Of a stretch of DNA of 64,000 nucleotides, positions 11,288 through 22,520 are shown in pieces. How positions within the stretch are numbered: the stretch's first letter is position 1; every line of letters begins with the position of its first letter. Location: positions 19,716,871 through 19,780,870 of the forward strand of contig JASEVX010000012.1 in assembly GCA_031761405.1 (NCBI GenBank). Direction: 5' to 3'. The translations under genes were made by a program, and so were the position numbers. A model generated the notes under the pieces. The model did not search any database. It saw nothing but the letters and a program-made list of their open reading frames with translations, and was not told where the DNA came from. This DNA is from Serripes groenlandicus. Taxonomy: Eukaryota; Mollusca; Bivalvia; Cardiida; Cardiidae.

Positions 11288-11538
11288 AGCCTTCCCGAGA
11301 GAAAACCAACATTGTCGTATCTGCGTAAAGCATCGATCCGGATCAGCTTAAGCATGCCGTGCAGGCGAATCCGAAAAGACACTTTTCGCCTCCTGTGGAT
11401 TTTCTGTTTCAGGAATCATTACTCTGTCCACCTGAGATGGCATGTGTCGGCCCGGATAAGTTTGCGCGGATTGCGCAGGCTGATGCGGGTCGATACATTA
11501 CGCAGAGGCCATAGTGTTGGTATTCTCGCGGAACGGCT
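11288..11538 (+). mobile_element. GS-M element
   Basis: Ends AGCCTTCCCGAGAGAAAACC and GCGGAACGGCT are inverted relative to each other and the similarity continues inward for ~60 bp (CTGCGTAAAG.ATCGA.CCGGAT against ATCCGGG.CGATACATTACGCAG). The middle has TCCTGTGGATTTTCTGTTTC and AATCATTACTCTGT. It is much richer in G+C than its surroundings. A 100-residue frame crossing it is not protein-like. Confidence 0.75.
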
Positions 11539-11611
11539 GATATATATTTTAAGTACTGGACTCGGAACTCGCAAGTTACGAAATCAGCGATACTGTCAGT
11601 TGGTTTGTTAT

Positions 11612-11637
11612 TGACGCCGCGTGGAAGCGCGGCGTCA
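11612..11637. other. GC-rich perfect hairpin
   Basis: TGACGCCGCG (11612-11621), loop TGGAAG, then CGCGGCGTCA (11628-11637). A 10-bp nearly all-GC stem in A+T-rich DNA, 73 bp past a GS-M end. No function is evident. Confidence 0.85.
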
Positions 11638-12980
11638 GTATGGGATAGGTTTTAATGTTGTACCATGGGGTGAAAAACTCTGTTATATGTTTGAAAAAAA
11701 CAACCTTTCATGAATAAATAAATTGTATAAAATGATTTAAGAAACAGCAAGATACAAAATACGTATGTCTTCTACCGTTATTACAAAACTTTAGACACAT
11801 GTAATGGGTATTTAATAACTTTCCCCTAACTTCCTAGGCTACGCTTTTTTTATAGTTTAGTTTACGACCCAATTCATCAACGCTCAGAAAAAAGGTTTCT
11901 GGCGATGTTTTTGCCTATTTACAATATTGAAATTTTTAAATAAATGGGTAATCTTTAAAAAATCAATGATGATTCATTTTAATAACTACATATTACAGTA
12001 TAATTCTAGAAACTATAAAAACAACGTTAACCCAACTCTGCAATAGGCATGACCGTAAAGTGACCCGTTATATTATTTGTAAATGCAGCATGTCATCGCT
12101 TGGCAGTTTTGGTCATTCTTATTTAATAGACGACAAGATGTCATCGGTTTCTATAGAGTAATTAAGGTTCCTTTCGTTATGAATACTGTTTTCACGATTT
12201 CACCCGATTCTAAAATTCATTGGATTCGTACCCGGTTTTTCATGTTTCGTTCGAAATGAACGATTCGTACCAACTGGTTTTCGCTCTTTGCTCTTGGGGA
12301 ACTGACTTGACCACATGTTTATTTTTCAGTTTTTTACTGGCATGTTCAAAACGATTAAAGTGACATTACAAACAAACAAAACAGACTTATTAATTATTGC
12401 TACATGTATATGTACATGTATATGTTGACTATGCATGTGAGCTTTCATAATGCTCAATCTTGATCATAAATATCTTTCTTTTTTATTTCAAATGCTTCGA
12501 ATTTTGTGTTTATATACTCCCGTTTTTATTATCATACTTCTTCTAAACTGGAAGGAGATTAGACTTTCCCCTCTCCTTCCAAAGCTTGTGTCACACTTAA
12601 CTTATAACTAGAGGCAATAAACCTTAATATATGTTAATATTTAAGCACCTATGGTGTTTTTTTATCTAACGGTTCTATTAAGATGATTTAAAACTTCAGC
12701 TTGTATGACACATTATAGTTGCAGTGAATGTTAAGCAAACCGTAAACCAAATGGTTTCAGGACTAAACTTGTCATTTCACGACTAAACTTCTCATGCTGA
12801 ATATCACATAGATCGTAGCATATAAAACGTTTAATCCCTACGTCAATAATGACCCTTTCTGCTCTTGGTAACCTTTTTATATAGGCTATGGTAGTGAGCA
12901 ATATAGGCTTATCTTGGCCTTCTTGTTTAAAATAAAGGGACATTTAGCCTTCTTGTTCGAGATATTTACATCCTGTCTGC
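11638..12980. other. No gene seen
   Basis: A long A+T-rich stretch with an ATGTATATGTACATGTATATG-like run near 12405-12425. No repeat, exon or RNA gene is recognised. Confidence 0.4.
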
Positions 12981-13626
12981 TTGCACAGGTTATTTAAATG
13001 TACTGAACTGGATCTGCTTCCTTCAAGTTATGCTTCAAAATCATGCGCGGCGTTTTTGATGCTTTGCATCAAAATTCTTCTTGTTTATATCTTACATAGT
13101 TTTGCCTGGTTGTGTTCAATGTCGCCTGCTGCCGATCTGTTGTATGCGAATAAGGGTAAAAACATTCTGAATCACAATAATTCTCTTTTAAACATCAAGA
13201 TGGACTGCATACAAATTTTGATTGCTTTTTTTTTGTATCTTAATGAAGACCAAAAGGTCGATATTTCGATGATTATAGAGTTTTTTAATCATATAAAGGG
13301 TTACATTTGGGTTTTCATGAAGGCAAAGCACGTTCTCCACGAATCCTGCCTTTTGTCAACGGACATGGCTGGTTTGCATTACACCGGGGGTGTTTCAAAA
13401 GACTTGCACAGAAAAAAACAAGCACCTTTATCTCGTTACATGATGTGGTGATGCATTGTATGAGTTCTTTAATCCCTTTCCGATATGCGACAAATCTGCA
13501 GGAGACGACATGGAAAGAAATCGAGCAAATATTATTTAAACAACAACAACCGTTCCATCTGTCGTTTTACCCTATGCTATTGTATCTTGGTAACTTTCCA
13601 ACATACAACACATCTGCAGTAAACGA
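12981..13626. other. PB-M debris, no credible gene
   Basis: Fragments of PB-M are visible at about 13110-13165 (TCGCCTGCTGCCGATCTGTT, GCGAATAAGGGTAAAA) and about 13470-13515 (TTAATCCCTTTCCGATATG, CTGCAGGAGACGAC). The 156-codon frame over this region is built from that debris and is rejected as a gene. Confidence 0.5.
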
Positions 13627-13752
13627 GATGGGCTAATAGTGCAAAAGCAGCCAGTTGCTTAGAACACCTTTTGAACAGAGTAATCGTTTGAGAAACAAAG
13701 GACACACATGGGTTGGTGAATTTGACTGAACACTGTTGAATCCCAATCAATC
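13627..13752 (+). mobile_element. SINE-A, 5'-truncated
   Basis: Starts inside the body at GATGGGCTAATAGTGCAAAAG and reaches the tail GTTGAATCCCAATCAATC. The CGCCGTGATAT segment is deleted. Confidence 0.6.
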
Positions 13753-14295
13753 ACTATATGTACTTATACACCATATGCTGTTTGTATCATTGTGACTTCA
13801 TGTTATCATATTTATGCTAAATGTAAAAAAGAGTTTATGATATTTACTTAATTGTAAATTTAATTAAACGTACGATTAAAGGACGAATATGATTAAAAGT
13901 ACTACTATGGAAAATATTTTGATGCGCTAAAGTAGAAATTGCTCATTGTTTCATTTTGCCGCTATGTTTTCTCAAGTAGTTAGGTGCAGATTCATTCGTT
14001 AAACTGCATGTCAGCTTGTTGGTAAGGGTTACAAAACACAGTATAGGCCATGCTTTATCCCTTTCCCAAATACAGCATATCTGCGGCAGACGACGTTGAA
14101 AAGTTCAAGACGAAAATATGGAAAATCTCTATAAATGAAGGTATAATTATTGAATAAAGATGAAAACGCTGTATGAAAATAGGATTTTTCCTTTTCCCAT
14201 TTTTTTTTTTTTTAAATCAGACCTATATTTGTAAAACATGTCTTTGTTTTCCCCTCGGATTCAATTGCACTAAACTATTCCATACCATGAAAATA

Positions 14296-14491
14296 GTTTA
14301 CCCTTTCCAATATACAACTAAACTGCAGCAGACGATTTTGAAATCATCTGGAGAGAGAATAATATGGAATGCATCTTTATATAAAAGTTAAGTATTAGAA
14401 TAGAGTTCTCCTTTTGCCAAAATGTTTTAAAAAAAAGCCTCTGCTGAAGAGTCGTCGGGAAGATGTATGGATGCGGGAAAGGGTTTAAGTA
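14296..14491 (-). mobile_element. PB-M MITE, variant copy
   Basis: Left end TTTACCCTTTCCAATATAC, CTGCAGCAGACGATTTTG, then GTTCTCCTTTTGCC, CCTCTGCTGAAGAGTCGTC and GCGGGAAAGGGTTTAA. This variant replaces CCCTCATATAGACG with CCAATATACAACT; similar variants occur at 44325 and 53650. A further fragment lies at 14050-14110. Confidence 0.6.
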
Positions 14492-14596
14492 GGTTAATAA
14501 TAAATGGTGTTGGTGTTTGTCAAACATTCATGTATTCCCCACAGAATGTTTTCGTCTGACGTTTAAAAAGAGTCATTGTAATTAACGTCATAAATT

Positions 14597-14858
14597 GAGC
14601 CGTCCCTCGAGAAAACCAACATTGTGGACTCTGCGTAAAGTATCGACCCGGATCAATCTAAGCATGTCTGGCAGGCTTACCCGGATATACACTTTTCGCC
14701 TCCTGTGGATTTTCTGTTTCAGGAATCATTACTCTATACCTCTATCCCCATGAGACGGGATGTATCGTCCCGGATCAGTCTGCGCGGACTGCGCAGGCTG
14801 ATCTGGATCGATACATTACGCAGAGGCCATAATGTTGTTTTTTTTCGCGGGACGGCTC
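14597..14858 (+). mobile_element. GS-M element, well preserved
   Basis: GAGCCGTCCCTCGAGAAAAC at the left and TTCGCGGGACGGCTC at the right, with subterminal TCTGCGTAAAGTATCGACCC matched by CGATACATTACGCAGAGG. The centre carries TCAGGAATCATTACTCTATA. No coding frame. Confidence 0.85.
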
Positions 14859-15756
14859 ATCGTTGTATCTCCTAAATTGTTGTGTTCAGTGGCCAAAGAG
14901 TATTAGAGCATCGATCAAAAAATTATGGAGTTCTTTTATCAATGCCTTTTTTTTTATGGGAAGTCTATCGCGAGCGATATTAAGCGCGTGTAACAAAACG
15001 AGTGCATCTCCACGAGTTTGCTGTTAGTGGGAACAATCACGATGGATCTGGGTTGTCGATGGTAGATAAGTTTTATATTACGTTTATGTATTCACGATCG
15101 ATTAGTCTCACAATAGTCTCCACCGTGTTTCTAAATATAATCTAGAACAAAATGCATTTTCAAACAAGAAGCCCCAGAGGTTGAGCGTAAACATAACAAT
15201 ACATGATGCCTAATCGGGGAATCATGTAATACCCAACTAGCAAAATACGAATCATATATATTTAGGTCAGCTAGTATTGTGTTCCCTGATTGTAAAGGCG
15301 CTGAACTCCAGATGGAGATCAGAATTCTGAAATGTTGAAACTTCTGCAAATATTGCTAATAGTGACAACAAAGTAAGTAACATATATAGTTCAACTATTT
15401 TAGCAGTAAATGATGAAAAACAGTCAATTGAAGTCTTGAAAATGTGCAAAATTTGGCTTACTGAGTATGTCTACCTAGTAAAAAAAAAATGAAGCATAAA
15501 CTATCAATATTTCGATGTGTATTGTACTGGAAAGTGAACTTATTACCCAAATTTCATCCCAGAATTATGATTCTGACATTTCAAGACTAGTTTTGAACAA
15601 TTTCAAGACTTTGAATATATTATCTATAATCTGGAGTTCATCACCTTCAAGGTTTAACAGGTTTAACTTAAACGTTGAAGCTAACAAATCAACAAAAAAC
15701 AAAACAAATCTCCTTAAAAGTTTACCTGAAAGTATAATATAATTTATTCATTTCAA
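14859..15756. other. No gene seen
   Basis: A+T-rich. Short overlapping frames on both strands (15131-15449, 15515-15742) have biased, unlikely composition and no splice context. Confidence 0.4.
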
Positions 15757-16125
15757 TTAAATAATAAGTAAACTGCTGCAGATGATTTTGAAATCATCTA
15801 GGCAAAACTATGGAACATATCTATAAATAAGCGTAGGATTAAGGAAATTAATTAAATTTTTACAAAAAAGGAGAAAAAGTCGTCTACGTTAAATCAAAAG
15901 TTTGCTACCCATTTAAATGCTTCTAATGTTGACATCGCTCTTTCAATCATAAAATAAGTCAACTGCTGCAGTCGACTTTGAAAATATCTAGGCACAACTA
16001 TGAAACATATCTATAAATAAGCGTAGTAGGATCATTGAAAACATTTTTTACAAAAAAGGAGAAAAAGTCGTCTACGTTAAATTAAAACTTTACTACACAT
16101 TTAAATGCTTTTAATGCTGATCTAG
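15757..16125. repeat. Tandem duplication of about 189 bp
   Basis: AAACTGCTGCAGATGATTTTG (15771) and CAACTGCTGCAGTCGACTTTG (15960) begin two copies that share ATATCTATAAATAAGCGTAG, ACAAAAAAGGAGAAAAAGTC and GTCTACGTTAAAT. The repeated segment contains a half PB-M, so an old MITE was duplicated along with its flank. Confidence 0.8.
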
Positions 16126-16989
16126 AATAAAGGAAGTTTGGCCATATGACTTTCATAGGATAGTACTGACCCCCCATGGCTTTTAAATGTTTGACCTCGA
16201 ATTATATACAGATTTGTCTTGTCTATTTACAATGTGCCTAAAATCAATTCTGTACCATTAAATAAATACATGTAGGGACAGTTTGTCAACGTTAATTGAT
16301 CCAGACGACGTGACTAATCCTTTCGCACATACAACGAATATACAGCTGACGACATTGAGAAACATCTAAGCAGACTAATGACGACAGAATAAGTGTAATT
16401 AATTACGAGGTCCAGAATAAGGAGGGGTATTCAGCTCTTCTTTCCACAATTTCTCTCTTATTATTAAAGCAAACCCTATGTTGTAGGTACTCAAAAGAAT
16501 CGTATCAAATGGGTACATCTTTACAGTAGTTTTTTAAACCTCCTATGACTAAATATCACCCAGTGCAGCTCAATATCTGACAATGCAGACGCGCTAGTTT
16601 CATCTGCATCTTCACCTATTGCCAATAGCATTATGTTGATTTTCGGAGAGCGCAGCTCAATTATATATTCCAACACATATTACGACCATACCAGAAAAAA
16701 AGTGATCCAATTATTTGCAGCATGACCCCTTTTTGCCCGGCATAGTTCAATTGTTTAAGTGTACTTTTCGAGTAAATTGTTCATAACTGTTTACACTGCG
16801 TTTTGAGCGTACAATGCAAACTTCATGATGAATTGGTATTGTCAGACAATTACCTGTTTTTTTTTAAAAAAAGTCTACGTGCACTGTAAGCGAGCATTGT
16901 CACACGAAAACTGACCTTTGTGAATTTGGGATCGTCGTAGATCGATCAAAATTATCTTGCGACTGTGGGCAGTCTGATAAAGAACTTAT
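16126..16989. other. No gene; minor PB-M debris
   Basis: Weak PB-M phrases at about 16315-16380 (CCTTTCGCACATACAAC, GCTGACGACATTGAGAAACATC). Nothing else recognised. Confidence 0.4.
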
Positions 16990-17239
16990 CGAGGGCTTGG
17001 CGTGAAACGGTTGTAACTAAAGTTGCTATTTTTTTTTTTACCAAGGTTAATCACCTCGAGATAATGTCTTTGTAAGCGCTGAATAATTTTTTCTTGATAA
17101 ACAATGGCAATTTAGGTGCCATTGCTCGTTCTGAGAAATGGCACCTAAATGTGCATTGCTTACAAAAGGGTCGAAATTGCCCCTAAACCAGGGTTTTCAA
17201 ATAGGTTTTTAGGTACAACTGTTTCACGCCAAGCCCTCG
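16990..17239 (-). mobile_element. CG-M foldback element
   Basis: CGAGGGCTTGGCGTGAAACG at the left and the inverted GTTTCACGCCAAGCCCTCG at the right. The centre is a long hairpin, TTTAGGTGCCATTGCTC with AAATGGCACCTAAA opposite. Flanks read TTAT on both sides, a candidate 4-bp target duplication. No coding frame. Confidence 0.9.
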
Positions 17240-17411
17240 TTATGTGCTTAGTAGCCGAAAACTTATCTCGGTAGCCTATGTAGAAGACCTAAATGTAAAT
17301 AATGCAATTTGATAATGATTACTATAATAGTTTTTATGAATTTCAAGAAATATTGACTGTCGGTTTTCGCTAGTCCGGAGTTTCATCCCCCTTTTTACTA
17401 TGTACTGTATA

Positions 17412-17515
17412 TAATATCAGAACGTTTTCGTTAGTACGCAGGGAGCCAGACTTATGAGTGTTATATCAGAACGAGGCAGTCAGACTTATGAGTGTGATAT
17501 CAGAACGCAGAGAGG
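17412..17515. repeat. 34-bp tandem repeat, about 2.5 units
   Basis: CAGACTTATGAGTGTTATAT and CAGACTTATGAGTGTGATAT, each followed by CAGAACG(A/C)(G/A)G, repeat with a preceding partial unit. Confidence 0.75.
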
Positions 17516-17667
17516 GAAGCAGACATGGTTTTTTTTCGTGGGATGTTGCTCTTGGCTATATGGTATAAACACATCCGTTGTTTTATGGTGCTGGCTTTGT
17601 GTCGGTTTTGACATTATGTCGTTACCCTTATCCAGGTTTCCGCTATTTAAAACGACACCTGTCGATC

Positions 17668-17864
17668 CTGTTACCCTTTCTTAAATATAACAAATCCACA
17701 ACAGATTATTTTGAAAACATAAATGCAAAGCTATGGACGAAATTCTATAAAGAATATAATATAGATGAACACATAGTGGCATAATGAGATATTACACATT
17801 ACGAGTTATTTCTCCGTTTGTCATACTGTTTACAAAATGCATCTGCAAGTCGGAAAGTTTTAAC
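17668..17864 (-). mobile_element. PB-M MITE, variant and diverged
   Basis: GTTACCCTTTCTTAAATATA, then CAACAGATTATTTTGAAAAC, then ATTTCTCCGTTTGTCA and GCAAGTCGGAAAGTTTTAA. The ends are recognisable, the centre weakly. Confidence 0.5.
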
Positions 17865-18108
17865 ACGAACTACGTATATATACCAAGATCGGTCAGTACA
17901 TTCGTAAATGACAACAAATTATAATAAAAAACAATCTGAAAAAAAAGAGGACAGAAGTGGAGCCCTAATCGGAAACCATGTATTAACAATTTAAATGTGC
18001 CTATCCTTAATTTTAGTGAATACAATCGTTTCAGATAGGAATTTATTTGAGTATATTAATTGTACAATATGTTTGTATTGAACTATGTTGTGTATATTGT
18101 GTGTAAAC

Positions 18109-18315
18109 ACATCTGTTGTTAAAACGTACACCCAATTCAATAAAATCAAAATTCTGTGATTAAAACATTTCCCCTATACTACAAATCTGCAGGAGACCAC
18201 GTTGAAAGCATACCCGCACAACAATGGCTAATTTCTACAAAGGGGATTAATACTATTGACTATAGTTTATGATTGATTGTTTAGTGTTTTACGCAGCTTT
18301 TAACAATATGGGCAA
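18109..18315. repeat. Segmental duplicate, left copy
   Basis: Shares with 19735-19945 the ordered phrases TCTGTTGTTAA.ACGTACACCC, AAAACATTTCCCC.TAC, CTGCAG.AGACCACGTTG and GATTGATTGTTT.GTGTTTTACGC. The last phrase is a truncated antisense SINE tail. Confidence 0.8.
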
Positions 18316-18326
18316 TTTTTCCATTT

Positions 18327-18590
18327 GAGCCGTCCCGCGAAAAAAACAACTATGGCATCTGCGTAATGTATCGACCCAGATCAGCCTGCGCAGTCCGCGC
18401 AGACTGATCCGGGCCGACACATTCCGTCTCAGGGAGATAGAGGTATAGAGTAATTATTCCTGACACAGAAAATCCACAGGAGGCGAACAGTGTATGACCA
18501 GGTTAGCCTGCGCGGCATGCTTTGGCGGATCCGGGTCGATAATTTACGCATAATGAGTCCATAATGTTGGGTTTTCTCGCGGGACGACTC
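18327..18590 (-). mobile_element. GS-M element
   Basis: GAGCCGTCCCGCGAAAAAAAC to CTCGCGGGACGACTC. Internal order is reversed relative to 14597. Flanks read ATTT on the left and ATTT on the right, suggesting a short (about 4-bp) target duplication. Confidence 0.85.
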
Positions 18591-18595
18591 ATTTG

Positions 18596-18881
18596 TCCCA
18601 ATCTTTTCAAAAGTCGTCTGCTGCCTCGGAGTCAGAAAGCTCCTGTACGTGGAAACGGTTTAAACTCCATAAAACCCAAATGATACTTTGATTGGGGTTA
18701 AACGCCGTTTTCAACAATCCTTCAGTCATGTCATGGCGTCCCAATCTTTTCAAAAGTCGTCTGCTGCCTCAGAGTCAGAAAGCTCCTGTACGTGGAAAAG
18801 GTTTAAACTCCATCAAACCCAAATGATACTTTGATTGGGGTTAAACGCCGTTTTCAACAATCCTTCAGTCATGTCATGGCG
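18596..18881. repeat. Exact tandem duplication of 143 bp across a MITE-SINE junction
   Basis: 18596-18738 and 18739-18881 are nearly identical. Each contains a PB-M end (AAAAGTCGTCTGCTGCCTC, GAGTCAGAAAGC) and the antisense SINE-A tail (GTTAAACGCCGTTTTCAAC, TCAGTCATGTCATGGCG). Only three or four substitutions separate them, so the event is recent. Confidence 0.9.
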
Positions 18882-19120
18882 GCCATATCACCCACTCATG
18901 TGTTTTGCGGAATTCTCATACCAGTACTCCACACAACAGTCTTTCAAACCAACTGGCTACTTTTCTAGATATACTAAGCTCTGTGGTGGAAGACATCTGA
19001 CGCGTGTAGCATTTTTTCTTTTATAAAACGTTGGAAAAGATATTGGCCGAGCTCGGGTTTAAACTCGCAAACCCTGGATTGACAGCCCGCATCGCTACCG
19101 ACAGAGTTACCAGGGCTCGG
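18832..19120 (-). mobile_element. SINE-A, near full length
   Basis: On the minus strand: head CCGAGCCCTGGTAACTCTGT with B-box GAGTTTAAACCCGAGCTC, body through GTCAGATGTCTTCCACCAC, tail CGCCATGACATGACTGAAGG and GGCGTTTAACCCCAATCAAA. Its tail is repeated by the 143-bp duplication. Confidence 0.8.
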
Positions 19121-19734
19121 TAAAGCCCAACTGATAGAGATGGAGAAAATGAAGGTGCGTCGTTATAATATACGTCTTTACACAAAGGTCACTTTGAGGT
19201 TAATATCGCCATGTAATATACGGATATACAATGCCATGATCAATAATCTGCTATCTGATGTTTGAAATATCGTCAGATAATCACTCAAATGATTTATTTC
19301 ACAGGCACATCGCACTGAAAGAGTGAAATAAACAAAACAAAGCCCATCCATTCATTTTGTTGTCAATGAATAAACTTTCTAAACACACACAAATGGGAGT
19401 CTGATATTGATCATTGAAAAAAATCGGTTTAAATGTTTAAATGTTTTAGTTTAGGTATCGTAACACTTAACAGTGCAACGTGGTCGCATTCAGATTAAGC
19501 CAATACAGCGGACGTTAGGTGATTCATTGTTAGGTCTAACGGTTTTTCTGAACGATCTTGTTAACCGTACATATTATCCTTATGATCCGGTGCCTAAGTA
19601 ATTGGACCGAATGAGTGGGGTTCTGGTACAGCGTCAGCAATCGGTGGGTGAGGACGCATGAGCTCGTGGATTGGTAACGGCTTTCCCTCACTGACGTTGC
19701 ACTGTTTAGTTATTACTTATAAGTTATAAGTAAT
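19121..19734. other. No gene seen
   Basis: Contains a small palindrome ATTACTTATA-AGT-TATAAGTAAT near 19712-19735 at its right edge. Nothing else recognised. Confidence 0.4.
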
Positions 19735-19945
19735 ATCTGTTGTTAAGACGTACACCCATATCCAACAAAATAAAAAAATCTGTGATTAAAAGTTTAAAAC
19801 ATTTCCCCATACAACAAATCTGCAGCAGACCACGTTGTAAACATACCCACACGACTATGGCCGATTTCTACAAAGGGAAATAATATTATATATATATTGT
19901 TTATGATTGATTGTTTGGTGTTTTACGCAGATTTCAACAATATGA
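19735..19945. repeat. Segmental duplicate, right copy
   Basis: Partner of 18109-18315. In both places a GS-M in the same orientation follows (18327 and 20359). The right copy has about 410 bp extra between, including a SINE-C, which suggests duplication first and SINE insertion afterwards. Confidence 0.75.
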
Positions 19946-20084
19946 GCAATATCCTGATCATTGAACAAAATAAAGCTTCTAGAAAGTACAATTCGGAGTT
20001 GCGTTTCTGTATAAATGAAACGGATGTGCAATTGTCTCCTTTTATCCTAAATGAGACAGGAAAATGCAGTACAGTGGGTTTAAT

Positions 20085-20322
20085 TTACTGTAGTTCGCTC
20101 CGTTTTGGGTGCGGGAGGTCACGAGTTGGATCCCCTGCCAGGTCATATCATAGACTGGTAGTAATGATTGCCCTCCTTGGAACTCAGGATTGCGAGGTTA
20201 GCATTACAACTGACTGGCCTGTATCAGGATAAAAAGGACCAGTAAGTACTGGTAACTTACCAAGGAAACGCCGTGATATAACTGAACAATTGTTGAAAGC
20301 GGCCTCAGACACCAAACAATCA
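20085..20322 (+). mobile_element. SINE-C
   Basis: tRNA-like head (GTAGTTCGCTCCGTTTTGGG, then the B-box-like GAGTTGGATCCCC), body GATTGCCCTCCTTGG and GGTTAGCATTACAACTGACT, GGACCAGTAAGTACTGGTAA, tail CGCCGTGATATAACTGAACA and AAAGCGGC. Confidence 0.8.
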
Positions 20323-20358
20323 TACAACATCAGTCGTCTGCCTCAGGAAGCTTGATAT

Positions 20359-20596
20359 GAGCCGTCCCGCGAGAGAAATAACATTATGGAATCTGCGTAA
20401 TGTATCGACCAAGATCAGCCTGCGCTAATCCGGGCCGACACATTCCGTCTCGGAGATATAGAGTAATGATTGCTGAGCCGAAAATCCACAGGCGGCGAAA
20501 AGTGTCTGTCCGAGTTCGCCTGCGCGGCTTGCATAGGCTGATCCGGGGCGATGTTTACGCAGAGACCACACTGTTGGTTTTCTTACGGGACGGCTC
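20359..20596 (-). mobile_element. GS-M element, internally deleted
   Basis: GAGCCGTCCCGCGAGAGAAA to CTTACGGGACGGCTC. Flanked by GATAT on both sides, the best target-duplication candidate for this family in the window. Confidence 0.85.
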
Positions 20597-21263
20597 GATA
20601 TACGGTCCAGTCATACCAAAGACGTAGTTAGTGACTATGCCTTTTTGGTGCTCAAGATTTCGGGATAGCTTTTTAAACATTGCGCTGGTGTCAGGATAGA
20701 CATACTAGCAGTATTGCGTATTTGCCCAGGAAGTGTCGTGACTTAAATTCAATATACAATACAATACAATATTGTATTTCAACGCTGAATTTGTATATAA
20801 TACATCAAATACGGATTTGCAATACATTATACATCAGAGCGCAACCAAATGCGTTACAATGCAAATAACATCAGAAAGAATTTCAACTATGTTGCTCGCT
20901 GCGTAAAACATCATACAAACAGATCAATGTCACGGTTAACGTTCAAGGTCGATATCGCTACTTTCAGCTTGGCTGGTTATAATTAAAACAGTACTTTAAT
21001 TTTAATATATGCACGGTCACTTATACATTTTTAAACATTTCGTTACTTAATTGAGTAAGACGAACATACAAGTAATATTTGAAGAATACTATCTGACTGA
21101 TATATATCGAAAAGAATATTCCAATGCCAATTGTACGGTAATTGTACGGCAATGGTGACATCGCTTTTAAAGTACCCGTTTACTTTGCACGAACCGTCGT
21201 TTTGTGTCAGTAAGAGGGTTAACAAGAGTTTCTAGCGAAAGTTCCAGGAAAAATAAATTGTAT
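20597..21263. other. No gene seen
   Basis: Contains TACAATACAATACAATATTG (20755-20775). Short frames here have no support. Confidence 0.4.
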
Positions 21264-21795
21264 CGTTTGATTGTAAGGTGTTTCACGCCGCTTTCAGTTA
21301 TGTCACGGCGTTGCCTGGGTAGGTTACCAGTACAACTGGTCCATTTATCCTGACACCAGCCAGTCAGTTATATCACGGCGTTGTCTGGGTAAGTTACCAG
21401 TACTACTGGTCCATTTATTCTGACACCAGCCAGTCAGTTATATCACGGCGTTGCCTGGGTAAGTTACCAGTACTACTGGTCCATTTATTCTGACACCAGC
21501 CAGTCAGTTATATCACGGCGTTGCCTGGGTAAGTTACCAGTACTACTGGTCCTTTTATCCTGACACCAGCCAGTCAGTTATATCACGGCGTTGCCTGGGT
21601 AAGTTACCAGTACTACTGGTCCATTTATTCTGACACCAGCCAGTCAGTTATATCACGGCGTTGCCTGGGTAAGTTACCAGTACTACTGGTTCATTTATCC
21701 TGACACCAGTCAGTTAGTCGTAGTGCAAACCCCGCAACCCTGAGTGCCAAGCAGGACAGCCAATAATACTATTTTAAAAGTATTTGGTATCACCC
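21264..21795 (-). mobile_element. SINE-C with internally expanded core
   Basis: The antisense tail GGTGTTTCACGCCGCTTTCAG lies at the left and the antisense body (GCAACCCTGAGTGCCAAG, GGTATCACCC) at the right. Between them the 70-bp segment at 21295-21714 is repeated six times where other SINE-C copies have it once. The tRNA head is missing or lost. Confidence 0.8.
21295..21714 (-). repeat. Six tandem copies of a 70-bp SINE-C core
   Basis: Each unit starts CAGTTATATCACGGCGTTGC and ends TGACACCAGCCAGT. Units start at 21295, 21365, 21435, 21505, 21575 and 21645, exactly 70 bp apart, with only a few substitutions. The unit joins the end of one core to the next at the short repeat CAGT-CAGT. Confidence 0.95.
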
Positions 21796-21956
21796 AAAAT
21801 AACCTTAAAGAAATTAAAACACGAATGGAACATACATACCTATGCATCCATGATAAGGATCCGATTGGATGCTGCTTTACAGACGTGTCATGAAATCTTC
21901 TACGATTTATTAGAGGACAGAGTGCAGAGCCATATCAGACTGCGCATTAATAGTGT

Positions 21957-22177
21957 CCTGCTTATAGACGGTTTCCGACGCCTCTGCAGTAGAAGACTCT
22001 TGAAAACATTGTGACAAAAGGAAACATTGCTCAAAACGAGCAATTTCTCCTTTTGCCACAATGTTTTCAAATTCTTTCAGTTATCATGCCCTCATTTATA
22101 GAGATTGTCTATGTTTTTGCAAAGATCTTTTCACAGTGGTCTGCTGCAGATTCATTGTATGTGGGGGGAAATGTTAA
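21957..22177 (+). mobile_element. PB-M MITE
   Basis: TTAA at both ends. GACGCCTCTGCAGTAGAAGAC, hairpin AAACATTGCTC-AAAAC-GAGCAATTT, GTGGTCTGCTGCAGATTCAT and GTGGGGGGAAATG-TTAA. The outer CCCTTTCCC is eroded to TAGTGTCCTGC. Confidence 0.75.
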
Positions 22178-22520
22178 ACTATATCGAAAAAAAAAGTAGA
22201 AGCAATTAGGGCGAATCGTATTATTGTTTCATACCATACACTTCAATTAGACATAACATGCTCCACAAACCTTTTAGGAACCCTGCAAGCTCTCAACATG
22301 ATTCTATAAACGAAAGAACCATTTTAGAGTTAGACAGCTAAGAGGCTAGTGATTAAAATTCGTATTTCAACTCTCAATTCAACTCTCAAGTTTATTTTGC
22401 AAGTCGGTACCATACTGTCATTTGACCTTGAGACGTAACCTTGACTTTTGTGATATAGACCAATGTCTAACTTGTAATATATTACTACATCTCGGCGAAA
22501 ATCCGTGTAGAATAGATATG

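Noticed and set aside
11612..11637. Intrinsic terminator
   Set aside because: The stem is strong, but no T-run follows and the DNA is eukaryotic with no gene upstream.
12981..13451. 156-codon open frame
   Set aside because: It runs through PB-M fragments (13110-13165) and has no splice context, no domain and unlikely composition.
21295..21714. CRISPR-like regular array
   Set aside because: There are no unique spacers. The units are contiguous, and they match a SINE core in a eukaryotic genome.
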